This document shows, piece by piece, positions 11,037 to 22,382 of a stretch of 64,000 nucleotides of DNA. The notes under the pieces are model-generated. The model worked only from the letters and a program-made list of their open reading frames with translations, was not told the DNA's origin and ran no database searches. A program made the translations under genes and the position numbers. Numbering within the stretch: position 1 is the first letter of the stretch; each line of letters starts with the position of its first letter. Where the stretch lies: the NCBI GenBank assembly GCA_025603075.1, contig MU626337.1, positions 27,689 through 91,688 on the forward strand. The letters run 5' to 3'. Origin of the DNA: Neoconidiobolus thromboides FSU 785. Its lineage: Eukaryota; Entomophthoromycota; Entomophthoromycetes; Entomophthorales; Neoconidiobolaceae.

Positions 11037-13120
11037 ATGAGTGAAAAGAAAACAAGTAAACTGAAGACTTGGTTTGGAGGTGGGAAAGACAGTTCAAAAA
11101 AGAAAGAAGTAAGCTCTCTTCCGGTTAGAGCTAGTATCGATATGAGTAGAGAAAACTCTAGCAATAGCTCTGTTTCTTCGCCAAAATCAGGTCCCCACTC
11201 AGTTAAAAGCCCAGCATTATCGATAAGATCTACTGGAAGCTTCACTCAAGAGCCTAAGGCAGTTGAAGTTCAAAAATTAAAAAAAGGTACATAAATAAAT
11301 AAATTGATTTTAATTTTTGGAGTTAAGAAAATAATTTTCTAGATACACCAAGATCTCCCTTATCTAGCTCTTTCTCTGGAAATACCAATGGTTTTAAAAG
11401 TATATCTACAAAAACTAGTAGTAGTATAAAAAGCCCAGGACTAGCTAAAGTTTCTTCAATGGTAAATGATTTAAGCTAAGTGGGTCAATTAATTTATTCA
11501 AATTTAGGAAAAATTAAAAGGGTTGATGAATATTGGAGTAGGAAATAAGGAGGCGGCCAGGGAAAGAAGAGGAAGTTTAAGGAGTTTGAATGAATCCACA
11601 CCTTTGCAAAAATCGGTCACCCAACCATATATAAGTAAATCAGAGCAGGATTCTGGATTCCCAAAAAGTCCAAGTGTGGCTTCTTACAGGTCTAGTGTAC
11701 TAGTCGGAGACAACCAGGAGGTTAAAATGAAAGTCAATGAGCTTGAAAAAGGATATCAACAACTTAAAATGCATGTGAGTGCGATGGTATCTTTTGAAAA
11801 AGAGAATCTAGATGAGGCAGCCAAAATCCTTCAAAATGCTTTCAAAGCTTACAGAGTAATTAATTTAATGTCATATAATAGTCATTTATTTAGACCTTAT
11901 AAAACAGATTCGAAAATATTATTTATTAAGAAAAAATCACTTGCTCTATAATACTACTTTAGATCCACCTAACTTCTCTCATTTTGAAGAATATGCAAAT
12001 TCCGTACAGTTGTATAAGGGTAATTTACATTATAATTATACAATAGTGTTAAAGATGATTTATATATTTCAAATTACTAGGTGATAAAGATAGTGATCAA
12101 TATGAAGACAAAATAAAATTAATTCAACATACTGTTAGAGGATTTCTAATACGTAAACGCTTCAAACTGGTAATGACTTTTGACTTTTATGCCACAAAGA
12201 TTCAAGCCGCTTGGAGAGGATATCAAGTTCGAAATGTGAAGGCTGGGATTAGAATACCATTTTCAAAAATAATTAAAAGTATGGGGGCACAATCCTTGGC
12301 TACTAGAAAGCTTCAAGATGAAGTTACAGAGTTAAGAGAAGCAGTGAAAATATTAATAAACTCTGTTAATAGACAAAACGACTTGGCCAGTACTAATACT
12401 TTAAAATCCCCTTTAAAATCTAAAACTCTGTCTGTACCTCGTAAATCTTCCTTTTCCAATGAAAATAGCGTAAATTTACCAACTAAATCACCTTTATCAA
12501 CAAAACTTGTGGTTAAAGCTGGCGCTACTAATAAACCTCTTCGTAAGCCATCACTTCCATCCATTAATAATAATAATAGCAATGCCTCCAAACCTCCATC
12601 AACAACTAACAATGCATCCAAAAAAGAAAGTGGGAATATAAGTAAAGCTAAAGCTCCGCGTAAAGCCTCGATGTCATCTAACGATAGTTCAGGTAATAAG
12701 TTAGCTAATTCAGTTTTATCAAAGCCAAAAACAAAAACGCCTGACGAGCTTCCTAACATTGTAGAAAATAACAGGAAAGGAAGCGGGTTAGGTAATGAAA
12801 TCAAACCTGCTAAAACACTAGAAGGTATTCCTAAAGTAACAACACCAATTCCATTAGAAGATGAAGAAGGAGAAAGCACAGGTACTGTAGGTAAAAAAGA
12901 AGCAAGATCCTTTAAAAGAGGACATCAACCGCGTAGCTATAGTATGTCAAATAGTGAATTTAGATCTAGGTTGCCCCAGCCTGGTACTTTCGGAGCCAGA
13001 TTAGCAGAAAAGCTTGGAACTACTGTTGCTCCGGCATCCGAGAAGGAATATACTAGCTTGCTAGCAGAAGTAGATGCAGTGCGTTTAATGGTACAGGACC
13101 AATTGAAACTTAAACCATAA
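11037..13120 (+). CDS. IQ-motif protein, multi-exon
   Basis: Exons run 11037-11286, 11343-11461 and 11508-about 11855, then one short exon before 12020, and 12081-13120. The intron between exon 3 and the last exon is ambiguous (see findings). The protein has a Ser/Lys-rich N-terminus, then a helical segment ending in an IQ-like AAKILQNAFKAYR. Two clear IQ motifs at the start of the last exon follow (IKLIQHTVRGFLIRKRF and ATKIQAAWRGYQVR). IQ motifs bind calmodulin or light chains without calcium, so a calmodulin-dependent role is inferred. The C-terminal half is Ser/Lys/Pro-rich and probably disordered, ending in a short predicted helix (LLAEVDAVRLMVQDQLKL). No motor domain is present, so this is not a myosin. 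The specific function is unknown. Confidence 0.7.
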
Positions 13121-13662
13121 CTGAGATTATTGATATCAAGTTAGCTGAAGTTTTAAAATTTTAAATGTTACCGTTACTTTAGCTACCATAGCTTATGCTT
13201 TATATAGTTTACATTTTGCTTATCTGTCTATAATTTAACTTTGACTATTTTTTACCTCGCATTCTTTGATTAAACTGCTATTCATGAGTTTATAATTAAA
13301 TTGTTTTTTACATAGTTTCTTGAGTTCTGCTATGTATAGTAGCTAAATTGAAGCTTCTGACATGATGTACTTGTAAGCAACAATCTATTTGCTTAATATA
13401 GACTAAATAAAAATCACTTTTAAATTAATAAACATATTAAATTCATTTTAATCTATTTGAATTAATTGGAATAGTTTGTGACAATAAAGTTTTAATCATT
13501 TTTAAAAATTTAGATGTTCAAAAAATCGAACAAGTCATTACTCGTTTTAGTGTAAGTACGTTTTTTTAAAACTGAGCCATTTGATTGGTTGTCATCTAAT
13601 TTACAATTTTTAAACAAGTATTGCTAGAAGTTAAATTTCTTTTTGATTAGTTTTAAAATAGA
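13121..13662. other. Intergenic, 542 bp
   Basis: It separates the IQ gene from the 65K-like gene. I checked all frames for an RRM (RNP-1/RNP-2-like motifs) that could belong to the next gene and saw none. Confidence 0.45.
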
Positions 13663-14177
13663 ATGTCAACTAAAAAACAAGAAAACGAAACAAAGTTAGA
13701 GGCAAAAGAAAGCAATATAAATATAGAAGGCATTGCACCAGAGCTAGGGTAGGAAATAAAATGAACTAATAAATGCTTTAATTATATTATATTTTATTTT
13801 GTTTTAGAATTAACTATCCATTTCCACCAGCTTTAAAATATAGCTATCCAGAACCAAATGAAAAAATAATAAGGAACATAGCGCACGCTTTACTTCATGA
13901 TAAGAAATTCTATACAAACACATTAAATCTGATGAATAAAATGAATTTACCCCCACCGTTTGAAATGGATAAAGAAATAGTACATAAAAATAATAAGTAA
14001 TATTTTTATACTGATTGGGTTTAGGAAAAGAGATTGGAGGAAGATCCAGGATTAAGTTTAATTATTAAAAAGAAGGATCCTCTTTTGGCAAGCGATGAAT
14101 CGGAAATGGAGCTAAGTGAGGATGAGAATTTGGCTAAAGTTAAACTTCTTTCCTCATTAAAGAAAAGAAAAAAGTAA
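13663..14177 (+). CDS. U11/U12-65K-like protein lacking RRMs
   Basis: Three exons (13663-13748, 13808-13979, 14025-14177) encode 136 residues. The centre (LGINYPFPPALKYSYPEP followed by an FYTNTLNLMNKMNLPPPF segment) strongly resembles, from my memory of the family, the linker between the two RRMs of RNPC3, the U11/U12 di-snRNP 65K protein of the minor spliceosome. The C-terminus is acidic, then basic (SSLKKRKK), also as in that linker. Neither RRM is encoded here or in the flanks. The second intron uses donor GTACAT at 13980 rather than the nearer GTAATA at 13997: only the former keeps the downstream acidic/basic exon in frame, and the latter would leave a 28-nt intron. The gene could be a split or diverged relative, or the similarity could be to another RNA-binding protein. 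Confidence 0.55.
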
Positions 14178-14347
14178 TACTCTCGCATTTGATTATATTA
14201 TTACTATAACTTAACTACTACCTATTTTATAAAATAGCTTCTTGCTTTTATAAAATACTAAAATATTAGATATATGAAATAAATTCTGCTATGTATTAAA
14301 CAGTTATATTGCTTTAGTTTCAAAATAACTATTTCAATTGATAAATA

Positions 14348-14447
14348 TATGGAGGTGTTTTTTTGGTTTCATTATTTTTCCATTTTTTAAGCGCTATTTG
14401 AGTGGAAAGATTGTAGTAAAATTTTTAAACAAAAATATATCACCATA
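14348..14447 (-). mobile_element. Hairpin MITE, copy 5
   Basis: Reverse orientation, with both termini preserved (TATGGAGGTG and TCACCATA) and the AGCGCT centre intact. It lies in the short gap between two convergent genes. Confidence 0.8.
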
Positions 14448-14632
14448 TGTTAATATTTCTGAGTAGTTGTAGACCACATAATAGATTAGTGTTTATAATT
14501 TAAATAATAAATTAAAATGTCTAAAACAATAGTTTATATAAATATGCTTTATTAATGAAGTAAAATGGAAATTAAAATGAACTTTAAATGCTTTTTTCAA
14601 TACATGTAATTAGCTATAATCCACTGGTTAAG

Positions 14633-16258
14633 TTAATAATATGTACTGGTGGTAGCGTAGGTTGGAGTGGAGTAATAGGTAGAAGTTGGTGAGTAGTATG
14701 CTGAAGTTTGGGTACCATAATTATTCCAATTGTTTTGGGTGTTACTGTTGTAATTAGCTGGATAACGGTTCCAAACAGCTTGATTATTATTCATATTTCC
14801 ATTGAAAGCAGCATAACGATTTAAATGTTGACCAATGGCTCCGTGAGCGTTATAGGGAAGATTTTGACTGTAACCCATTTGATTTAAAGATGGTAAATTA
14901 TTTGGGGCTTGTTCAACCATATCATCATCACAATCGCTAATCATTACAACTTCATAACGGATACGACATTTCTTACTACGTGGCATACTGGCTGTTTCAC
15001 ATTTAGCTGGTGCAGTGTAGGCCGGAGCACTATAAGAGGAGGTGTAAGCTGGAGCACTATATGATGAAGTATAAGCTGGAGCACTATAAGAGGAAGTGTA
15101 AGCTGGAGCACTATAAGAGGAGGTGTAAGCTGGAGCACTATATGATGANNNNNNNNNNNNNNNNNNNNNNNNNNNNNNNNNNNNNNNNNNNNNNNNNNNN
15201 NNNNNNNNNNNNNNNNNNNNNNNNNNNNNNNNNNNNNNNNNNNNNNNNNNNNNNNNNNNNNNNNNNNNNNNNNNNNNNNNNNNNNNNNNNNNNNNNNNNN
15301 NNNNNNNNNNNNNNNNNNNNNNNNNNNNNNNNNNNNNNNNNNNNNNNNNNNNNNNNNNNNNNNNNNNNNNNNNNNNNNNNNNNNNNNNNNNNNNNNNNNN
15401 NNNNNNNNNNNNNNNNNNNNNNNNNNNNNNNNNNNNNNNNNNNNNNNNNNNNNNNNNNNNNNNNNNNNNNNNNNNNNNNNNNNNNNNNNNNNNNNNNNNN
15501 NNNNNNNNNNNNNNNNNNNNNNNNNNNNNNNNNNNNNNNNNNNNNNNNNNNNNNNNNNNNNNNNNNNNNNNNNNNNNNNNNNNNNNNNNNGCTGGAGCAG
15601 TGTATGATGAAGTGTAAGCTGGAGCACTGTATGATGAAGTGTAAGCTGGAGCAGTGTAAGAGGAAGTGTAAGCTGGAGCAGTGTATGATGAAGTATAGAC
15701 TGGGGTACTATAAGAAGAAGCATAAGTAGAGGTTGAGCAAGAAGTTGAGGAAGAGTAAGAGCAGGTTGAGCATGCCTTTGAGGTATAAGCTGGAGTAGTA
15801 TAATAGCTGGAGCTAGAATACTTTGAAGTGTAAACTGGAGTAGTATAATAGCTAGAGGTATAAGCTGGAGTAGTGTAATGAGAGGAAGAAGAGGTATGAT
15901 AGCTAGATGAATAATGGGAACCAGTACCATATGTCGAGGTAGTACAGCTAGTTGATGACTTAGTGTATGCAGGAGTAGTGTAGTATTGAGAAGTATAACT
16001 TGGAGTTACATAATGTTGAGAAGTATAGTAACTAGAAGAATGATAATGACCAGTTGAAGTAGTACATGAAGATGAAGAGGAGTAACCTTTAGCATTATAG
16101 TTATTCCAGTTATTTGAAGAGTCATGTCCATAGTCTTCTACATCATAATCATTTGAGCTTCCATAATTATTTGAGCTTCCATAGTTATTATTATACTTTG
16201 GGTTAGCAGCGATGGTAGAAACCAACAAAGTAAAGATTGAAAAGATTAATTGAACCAT
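14633..16258 (-). CDS. Secreted Ser/Tyr-rich repeat protein
   Basis: A single-exon frame of about 541 codons, 442 bases of which are unsequenced. Residues 1-18 form a signal peptide ending near STIAAN. After an Asn/Tyr/Ser-rich start come diverged Tyr/Ser/Thr/Pro repeats, then tandem copies of a 9-residue unit (YTSSYSAPA / YTSSYTAPA) on both sides of the gap in the same frame. The tail carries a Cys-containing segment (AKCETASMPRSKKCRIRY), an acidic patch and Asn/Tyr-rich sequence. A cell-wall, glue or coat protein is likely: Tyr-rich Pro/Ser repeats occur in cross-linked adhesive proteins. No GPI signal or membrane anchor is visible. The function is inferred from composition only. Confidence 0.75.
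   Translation of the reverse strand: MVQLIFSIFTLLVSTIAANPKYNNNYGSSNNYGSSNDYDVEDYGHDSSNNWNNYNAKGYSSSSSCTTSTGHYHSSSYYTSQHYVTPSYTSQYYTTPAYTKSSTSCTTSTYGTGSHYSSSYHTSSSSHYTTPAYTSSYYTTPVYTSKYSSSSYYTTPAYTSKACSTCSYSSSTSCSTSTYASSYSTPVYTSSYTAPAYTSSYTAPAYTSSYSAPAYTSSYTAPXXXXXXXXXXXXXXXXXXXXXXXXXXXXXXXXXXXXXXXXXXXXXXXXXXXXXXXXXXXXXXXXXXXXXXXXXXXXXXXXXXXXXXXXXXXXXXXXXXXXXXXXXXXXXXXXXXXXXXXXXXXXXXXXXXXXXXXXXXXXXXXXXXXXSSYSAPAYTSSYSAPAYTSSYSAPAYTSSYSAPAYTSSYSAPAYTAPAKCETASMPRSKKCRIRYEVVMISDCDDDMVEQAPNNLPSLNQMGYSQNLPYNAHGAIGQHLNRYAAFNGNMNNNQAVWNRYPANYNSNTQNNWNNYGTQTSAYYSPTSTYYSTPTYATTSTYY
15149..15590. other. Assembly gap (442 N) inside a repeat array
   Basis: The run of N interrupts the 27-bp tandem repeat of the secreted Ser/Tyr-rich gene. 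The repeat identity on both sides explains why the assembler failed. The true number of units is unknown. Confidence 0.97.
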
Positions 16259-16290
16259 TGAATTAATGAAATAAAGATTAAAATATAATT

Positions 16291-16299
16291 GCTTTTATA
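16291..16299 (-). promoter_or_regulatory. TATA box of the Ser/Tyr-rich gene
   Basis: On the minus strand TATAAAAGC begins 41 bp before the ATG, the same distance and nearly the same sequence as at the Gly/Asn-rich secreted genes. A GATAATT motif lies about 31 bp upstream of it. Confidence 0.55.
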
Positions 16300-16300
16300 A

Positions 16301-18073
16301 ATGTAATTTTGATGTTGTAGCTTAATTATCGGTTATAATATGCTAAAAGGTTAATACTATAATAGATAAGGAGAATTTGTAAATGATCTAAATCTAATTA
16401 CAATACAATTGTAATTAATAACTGAATAAAACAGATATTTAAATTGATTAATGATATTTTATAATTTTAGACATAGATATTTACAGTTATTTATACTGTT
16501 TGTTAAAAAGAATGTTGATGTATTTTGATAATAATTCCAACTCCACACAGGACCATAAAAATTTCAATTATCACGATTGAGCTTTTTATTTAAATTAAAA
16601 AATAGCTCTATAAAATGGGGGTGCACTATTGAATTACTAGCAATTTAGCTTACTACAGAAATTCATCACAATCTCCCCAGTTTTTACTTGATTTGAAAAT
16701 TGGATTTGAATTTCTTTGCCAATATTATTAAAGTTTAATTTTCTCCAAATATATATTTCATTGTAATGTGAATAAAATGTTAGAATGGATATTAGAATTG
16801 GAGACATTACAATTACTCGGATTTTTACCCTTATTGTTTTTACTACTTTACTATATTTAGAAGAATCTTCTTTATTAAATGATTATTTATACAAAACATT
16901 ATTTTTGAAAAATTAGAAGTTCAAATATAGTCAAATATCGCAGTATAGTAATAAGCCATTAAAATAATTTTATATAAACATTTAACTTTATTAATAATTA
17001 AAGTAAATAATAGAAAATGAATGATAAATATAGATTAGCTTTAAATAGATGTTATTTCTATTTTTAGATTCTAATCTTTATTTGTTTTAGTAACTAATTA
17101 AATATATATTAAGACTAAATTTTCTATAAAACTAATATAAAACCTTTTGATGACAGTTACCTTAGTTATTAGAATAAAAATTAAGGAGTATAAATGTTAA
17201 AATTAATCAATGATAACTACACTAACTGAAATGTTAAACAAGATTATCTATTATATTTTAGAAAACCTTTGAAAAGAACTACGCATCCGAATGTTCTAAT
17301 TATAATGACAAGAATATCATTTCAAAAATAGACTATTTTTCTTTTAAGTGCAGTAGTATATTGCATTTAAGTATCAACTTGTTGATGTATTACTGTTATA
17401 ACTATAATAAAAGTAAAAAATAAATACAGATATGACGATAATGATTCTAGTTTGATTAATGAATATCAACGGCTTTTGATTTTCAAAAATATTAAAAAAT
17501 GATTAAGCAACTAATACCAAAATAACATACGTCAATACAACAGTTATATCTTGATATAAAAATGTTTTCTAAAGACAACTTAAAGATGCCTATAAGCTTC
17601 TTTTATACTATTTTTTTATTTAAAATTATAAGGTTATTTCAAAAGTAATCATAGTTTTTTGGCCATTAAATAAGCTGTTATTACTTGCAACAGAAGCTAT
17701 ATTTTTTGTCTAAGAAGGAAAATGATATTCAAGTAAAGGCATTTTGATATTGCTATTCGATACCTTTACACATGAGTTTATCCAAAATCTTTGATTACTT
17801 TAAAAACTACTTTTATAATCAAAGTCAAAAATTAAAGATCAAAAAATTGTTGACTAAAATTTCGATAAAAATTATAACACTATAAGGTCAATCAGTTCAA
17901 TCTAACTTATCCAAGTAATGAACGTTTATTTCTATAACAATTGTAATTGCGATTTTTGCTTTCTTAAAGCCTTTTAAAACAATTACTACTTAGATAATCT
18001 TATATTTTTATCATTTTCTATTAGATTTTACAAAAAGTACATTCCAGCTTTTAAAGCATTATATCAGTATCAG
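16301..18073. other. Gene-free A+T-rich region
   Basis: I find no supportable coding or RNA feature beyond the promoter of the minus-strand gene at its left edge. Confidence 0.5.
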
Positions 18074-18167
18074 TATGCTTTTTTGGTTTCATTTTTTCTA
18101 CTTTTTAAGCGCTATTTGAACAGAAAGATTGTTAATAAAATTCCTAAACAAAAAAATGCATCCCTAT
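18074..18167 (-). mobile_element. Hairpin MITE, copy 6
   Basis: Reverse orientation with intact AAGCGCTATTTGAA core and right end GCATCCCTATA. The left end has lost its G-run (TATGCTTTTTTGG), so the element is slightly short. Confidence 0.75.
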
Positions 18168-18978
18168 ATTGTTTTTTAAATTAACTCTTTACTGAAAATG
18201 TGTTCTTATTCTCAGCTATCATAATAATATAACTTACTGTTATAATCATTACTATTTTTTTAATGATATATGACTTGCTGAATTATAATAGTAATATAAT
18301 TATTATTATAATAAGCAATTTAACTTGTATAAATATATTAAAGGAATGTTGGCAAGTAAATGATTTTGTTGTGGATAAACTTTTTATTCTAACTTTTATA
18401 TACAATTATGTATAAAATGTTTTACAATCAAGTCTTTTATTAAGAAAATACAATAAAAAAATAAGTAATAGCATTATAATAACCTGAATTAGACTGAACT
18501 CACATTGTATCCACAACTACATTAAACTATATTTTATGATAATTTTAACTTATTATAAACGCAGCTAACTCCTTTTATTTATAAGATTGTCAACTTTTGA
18601 AATAATACAATTATATCCATTTTTTGATACTTTGAAAGGTAAAAACCTAAGTGTTTTATTTAAAAATAAACAGTCTATATCAATCAATCATAAGTATAGT
18701 TTTTTTATCTAAAAATCAACTTCTAAAATAGCTATTTCATTTTCAAACAAGTGTTCCTAGTTTTCAACTAGTAAAAAATCATCTCCTACTTTTTGCCATT
18801 TTAATTCTCAAAAATTTGCAATTGAAAACCAGTCAAACTTTGAAACTAGTAACCAAAAAATCCCAAGATTCAATTCCAATTCCAACTCTAACTTGATGGT
18901 CGAAAAAAAAATAATTAAGAAGCTAATTTCCTTTAACTCAAAAGAAAATTGAAAAAAATAGAATAAAGAACGACGATC
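18168..18978. other. Intergenic upstream of RRP5
   Basis: A+T-rich with no repeat or gene seen. It presumably contains the RRP5 promoter, but I could not single out a TATA box. Confidence 0.4.
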
Positions 18979-21900
18979 ATGGCTAATAATAAAAGAAGGT
19001 TAAGTCCAGTTAAAAGTAAAGATTTTCCACGTGGAAAAATCGAGAAGAAGACAAATGATAAAGTTGATGAAAGAGAAAGAGAGGTAATTTAGATTTTTAT
19101 TTCTATTTTATTAAAATAAAGACTAATTCTTTTTTCAACAGGATGTTTTATTTTCCACCCCAAAAGAAAAAAAATCTCGTACAGTAAAAAAGAGTAAGAA
19201 TACAAAATCTCAAGCGAGTGATGAACCAAAACTTGAATCTGAGGAAGTTAAATTAGATACTACTCTTATTAAGGTAAGCCCTTATTAATTTCATAATTTT
19301 TCTACAAAAATTAAAACCATTAATCTTCTATAGGATTTATCTACTTCCACCTTAATGTTAGGTACAGTGAGCCGTATCCTACCATTGGGCCTAATCATTT
19401 CTTTACCAAATATGATCACAGCTAGTTGTGATATAACTGAAATATCTTCTGAATATACCAAACAATTAGAGCTTATAGAATCTGAAGACTCATCCTCAGT
19501 GCCAGATCTTAATTCAATGTATCAATTAGGAGAATATGTATTATGTAGTGTTAAAAAAATTGACTTAGAAAGTAAAAAAGATCGAGTTAAAATTAGTTTG
19601 TTACCTAAAGTGATCAATTCAGGTGTCGTAGCTAAGGACATTACTGAAGGCTTAATGCTTGCTGGTAGTATCAAAAGTATAGAAGATCATGGTATTCAAT
19701 TGGATTTAGGTATTAAAGACAAAATTGGATTTTTACCAAAGAGTGAATATGAAGATAGTACCAATGTTTTGATGGTAGGAAAAACGATTATGTGTTGTAT
19801 TGAAACTATTAACGGTAGAGTGATTAATTTAAGTTATAACAATAATAATAAAAAGAAAGTAAGTAAACCAATAAGTCATATTAATTCTATCATCCCTGGT
19901 ATTCAAGTAGATTGTAAAATTAAACAAGTATTATCGAATGGATTAAAAGTATTATTTATGGGATTTTATGAAGCTACGATTAGTTTTTTTAATTTAAAAG
20001 AAAATCCAATGCATATTCAAGATTTAAATCAATATTATCAAATTGGTAAAAGTTTAAGAGCAAGAGTTATATTAACTAGTATTACTTCGATGGAGAAAAA
20101 GATCCAACTTTCTTTAAGACCGCATATCTTAGCTTTTGTCAATATTCATCAAGCATTGAGTAATTTTAAGCCTGGTAAGCAATTGAGTAAAGTTAATATT
20201 GTTAGAAACGATCCTCGTTCAGGGTTATTATGTATGGCTTATAAGCAATCAGAAGTTAAAGAAGTGGAGGAAAGTAGCGATGAGGAGGAGGTTGAAAATG
20301 ATATTATGGAATCTGAAGAAGGATCTGAAGAAGGATCTGAAGAAGAGGATGACGATAGTGCTATGGGATCCGATATAGAAGAAGGCAGTGAAGAAGAAAG
20401 TAAAGAGGACCTCAAAGAATCAAATGAAGAAGAAGAAGAATTTGAAAAGATTCCAATGTTTGTACCATTTTCTAAAGTATCTGATAAAGTATTAGAAAGT
20501 TTAAATGTGAAAGGAGGGCTTTATAATGTTGGTACGGAACATTCTGCAAGAGTCATTGGATCTTATGGATTTGAAGGGTTTATTAGATTAACTTTAGAAG
20601 AGTCCGTTGTTCAAGATGAATTTTATAGTATTAATGATTTAAATCCAGGTATGTTGGTGACTGCTACAGTTAAAGAAATTAAAAAGGGAAAAGGTGTCGA
20701 AGTTAGTTTAAGTAAAAATTTACAACATGCATTTATCCCATTATCTCAAGTTGCTGATAGTGAAGTTTATGCATTAGATAAACGATTTAAAATTGGACAA
20801 ACAGTTCCATGTAGAGTATTAAAAGTTTATTTAGATACTAAAAGCATTATATTAACTTGTAAGAAATCATTATTGAATAGTAAATTACCAATTATATCAA
20901 AAGAGGAAGATGTTATCCCAGGTGTCCAATCTCATGGTGTTATTTCAAAGATATTAGATACTGGTTGTGTAGTTCATTTTTATAATGGTATATCAGGGTT
21001 TGCTCCATTAAATCAATTAAGTGAAAAAATAATTGATGAACCTAAGAAAAGTTTTAGAGTGGGTCAAGTAATCAAATGTACTATTAAAAGCAAAACCGAA
21101 AATAGGATTTCTATTAGTTTTAAAAATATTGAACAAAAAGAAAAGGTGGATCTTAATAAATTAAAAGAAGAAGTAGATAAATTAAAAGTGGGTACCTTAG
21201 TCAATGGTATTATTTCTTCAATTGAAGATAATCGATTTTTAGTTCAATTAGAAAATAGTAATGTTATGGCAATTTTGTATTATGCTCATTTAAGTGATCA
21301 TTCGGAAAAGCATTGTTTTGATATCGCTAAAAATGGATTTAAAATTGGACAATCAATTAAAAATTTATTAATTTTAAGTAAAGACAATCGTATGAAAGTA
21401 ATTGTTACAATGAAGTCATTGATTAAAAAAGCCATTCAATTGAATTCACTATTAGTCCCAGAGAAGATTGAAGGAGTTAAACAAGGAGATGTGTTAATTG
21501 GATTTGTTAAAGGATTAACTAATTATGGTGTATTTGTTAATTTTTTAAATGATGTTAAAGGATTAGCTCCATTAAGTAATTTATCTAATAAGTTTGTCAA
21601 TAATACAGCTGATTTGTTTTTTATTGGACAAACTGTTATTGCTTTAGTAGAAAATGTTAATCAAAATCAACAAGTTTCATTAAATTTAAAATCGGATATT
21701 ATTAATCAAAAAATTGAACAAAACGAACAAATCAAACAATTAAATATTGAACAATTATTTATTCAATCTTATTTTGAAGAGAATGAACAAGTTAAAATTA
21801 AGGATAATAAACAAAAACAAGTGAATTATCATTTAGGTCAATTAATTGAAGTTGAATTGAAACAAAAATTAAATTATGGTTGGTTATTTAAAGTTAACAA

Positions 21901-22336
21901 TAATATTGAGGGATTAGCTACTTTAGATCATTTACCTCAACAAAATTATTCAATCGGCGATAAAATTCAAGGTAGAATATTAGACATTGATAATCAAAAT
22001 AATATGATAGATTTATCTTTTAATACGAAATTTAATAAAGATAAATATCAACCTAAATTTGATTCAAGTAGTAAATCAAATAAAATGGATAAAGAAGTTA
22101 AGGATTTATTAATAGAACAATTAAATAATAATAATAATATATCAGCAATTATTGAATTAGTTAAAGAAGATTATTTAATTGTATCTTTACCACAATATAA
22201 AGATATAATTAGTTATGTTAATATTAAATCATATAATGAGCGTACATCACCTTTTTTAAAATATAAATATTTACAACAAATTAGCTGTAATTTAATTCAA
22301 TTAAATGAAAATAGAAATCAAATATTATTAAAATTA

Positions 22337-22382
<46 letters not shown>

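Noticed and set aside
13997-14024. 28-nt intron in the 65K-like gene
   Set aside because: It breaks the frame of the acidic/basic last exon; donor GTACAT at 13980 gives a normal 45-nt intron in phase.
15000-15730. Regular repeats considered as a CRISPR array
   Set aside because: The units are adjacent 27-bp coding repeats without spacers, in a eukaryotic secreted-protein gene.
14944-15930. Second long minus-strand frame and a plus-strand frame over the Ser/Tyr repeats
   Set aside because: The 27-bp repeat lacks stops in other frames, and the Ns translate as open. Only the frame with the signal peptide is credible.
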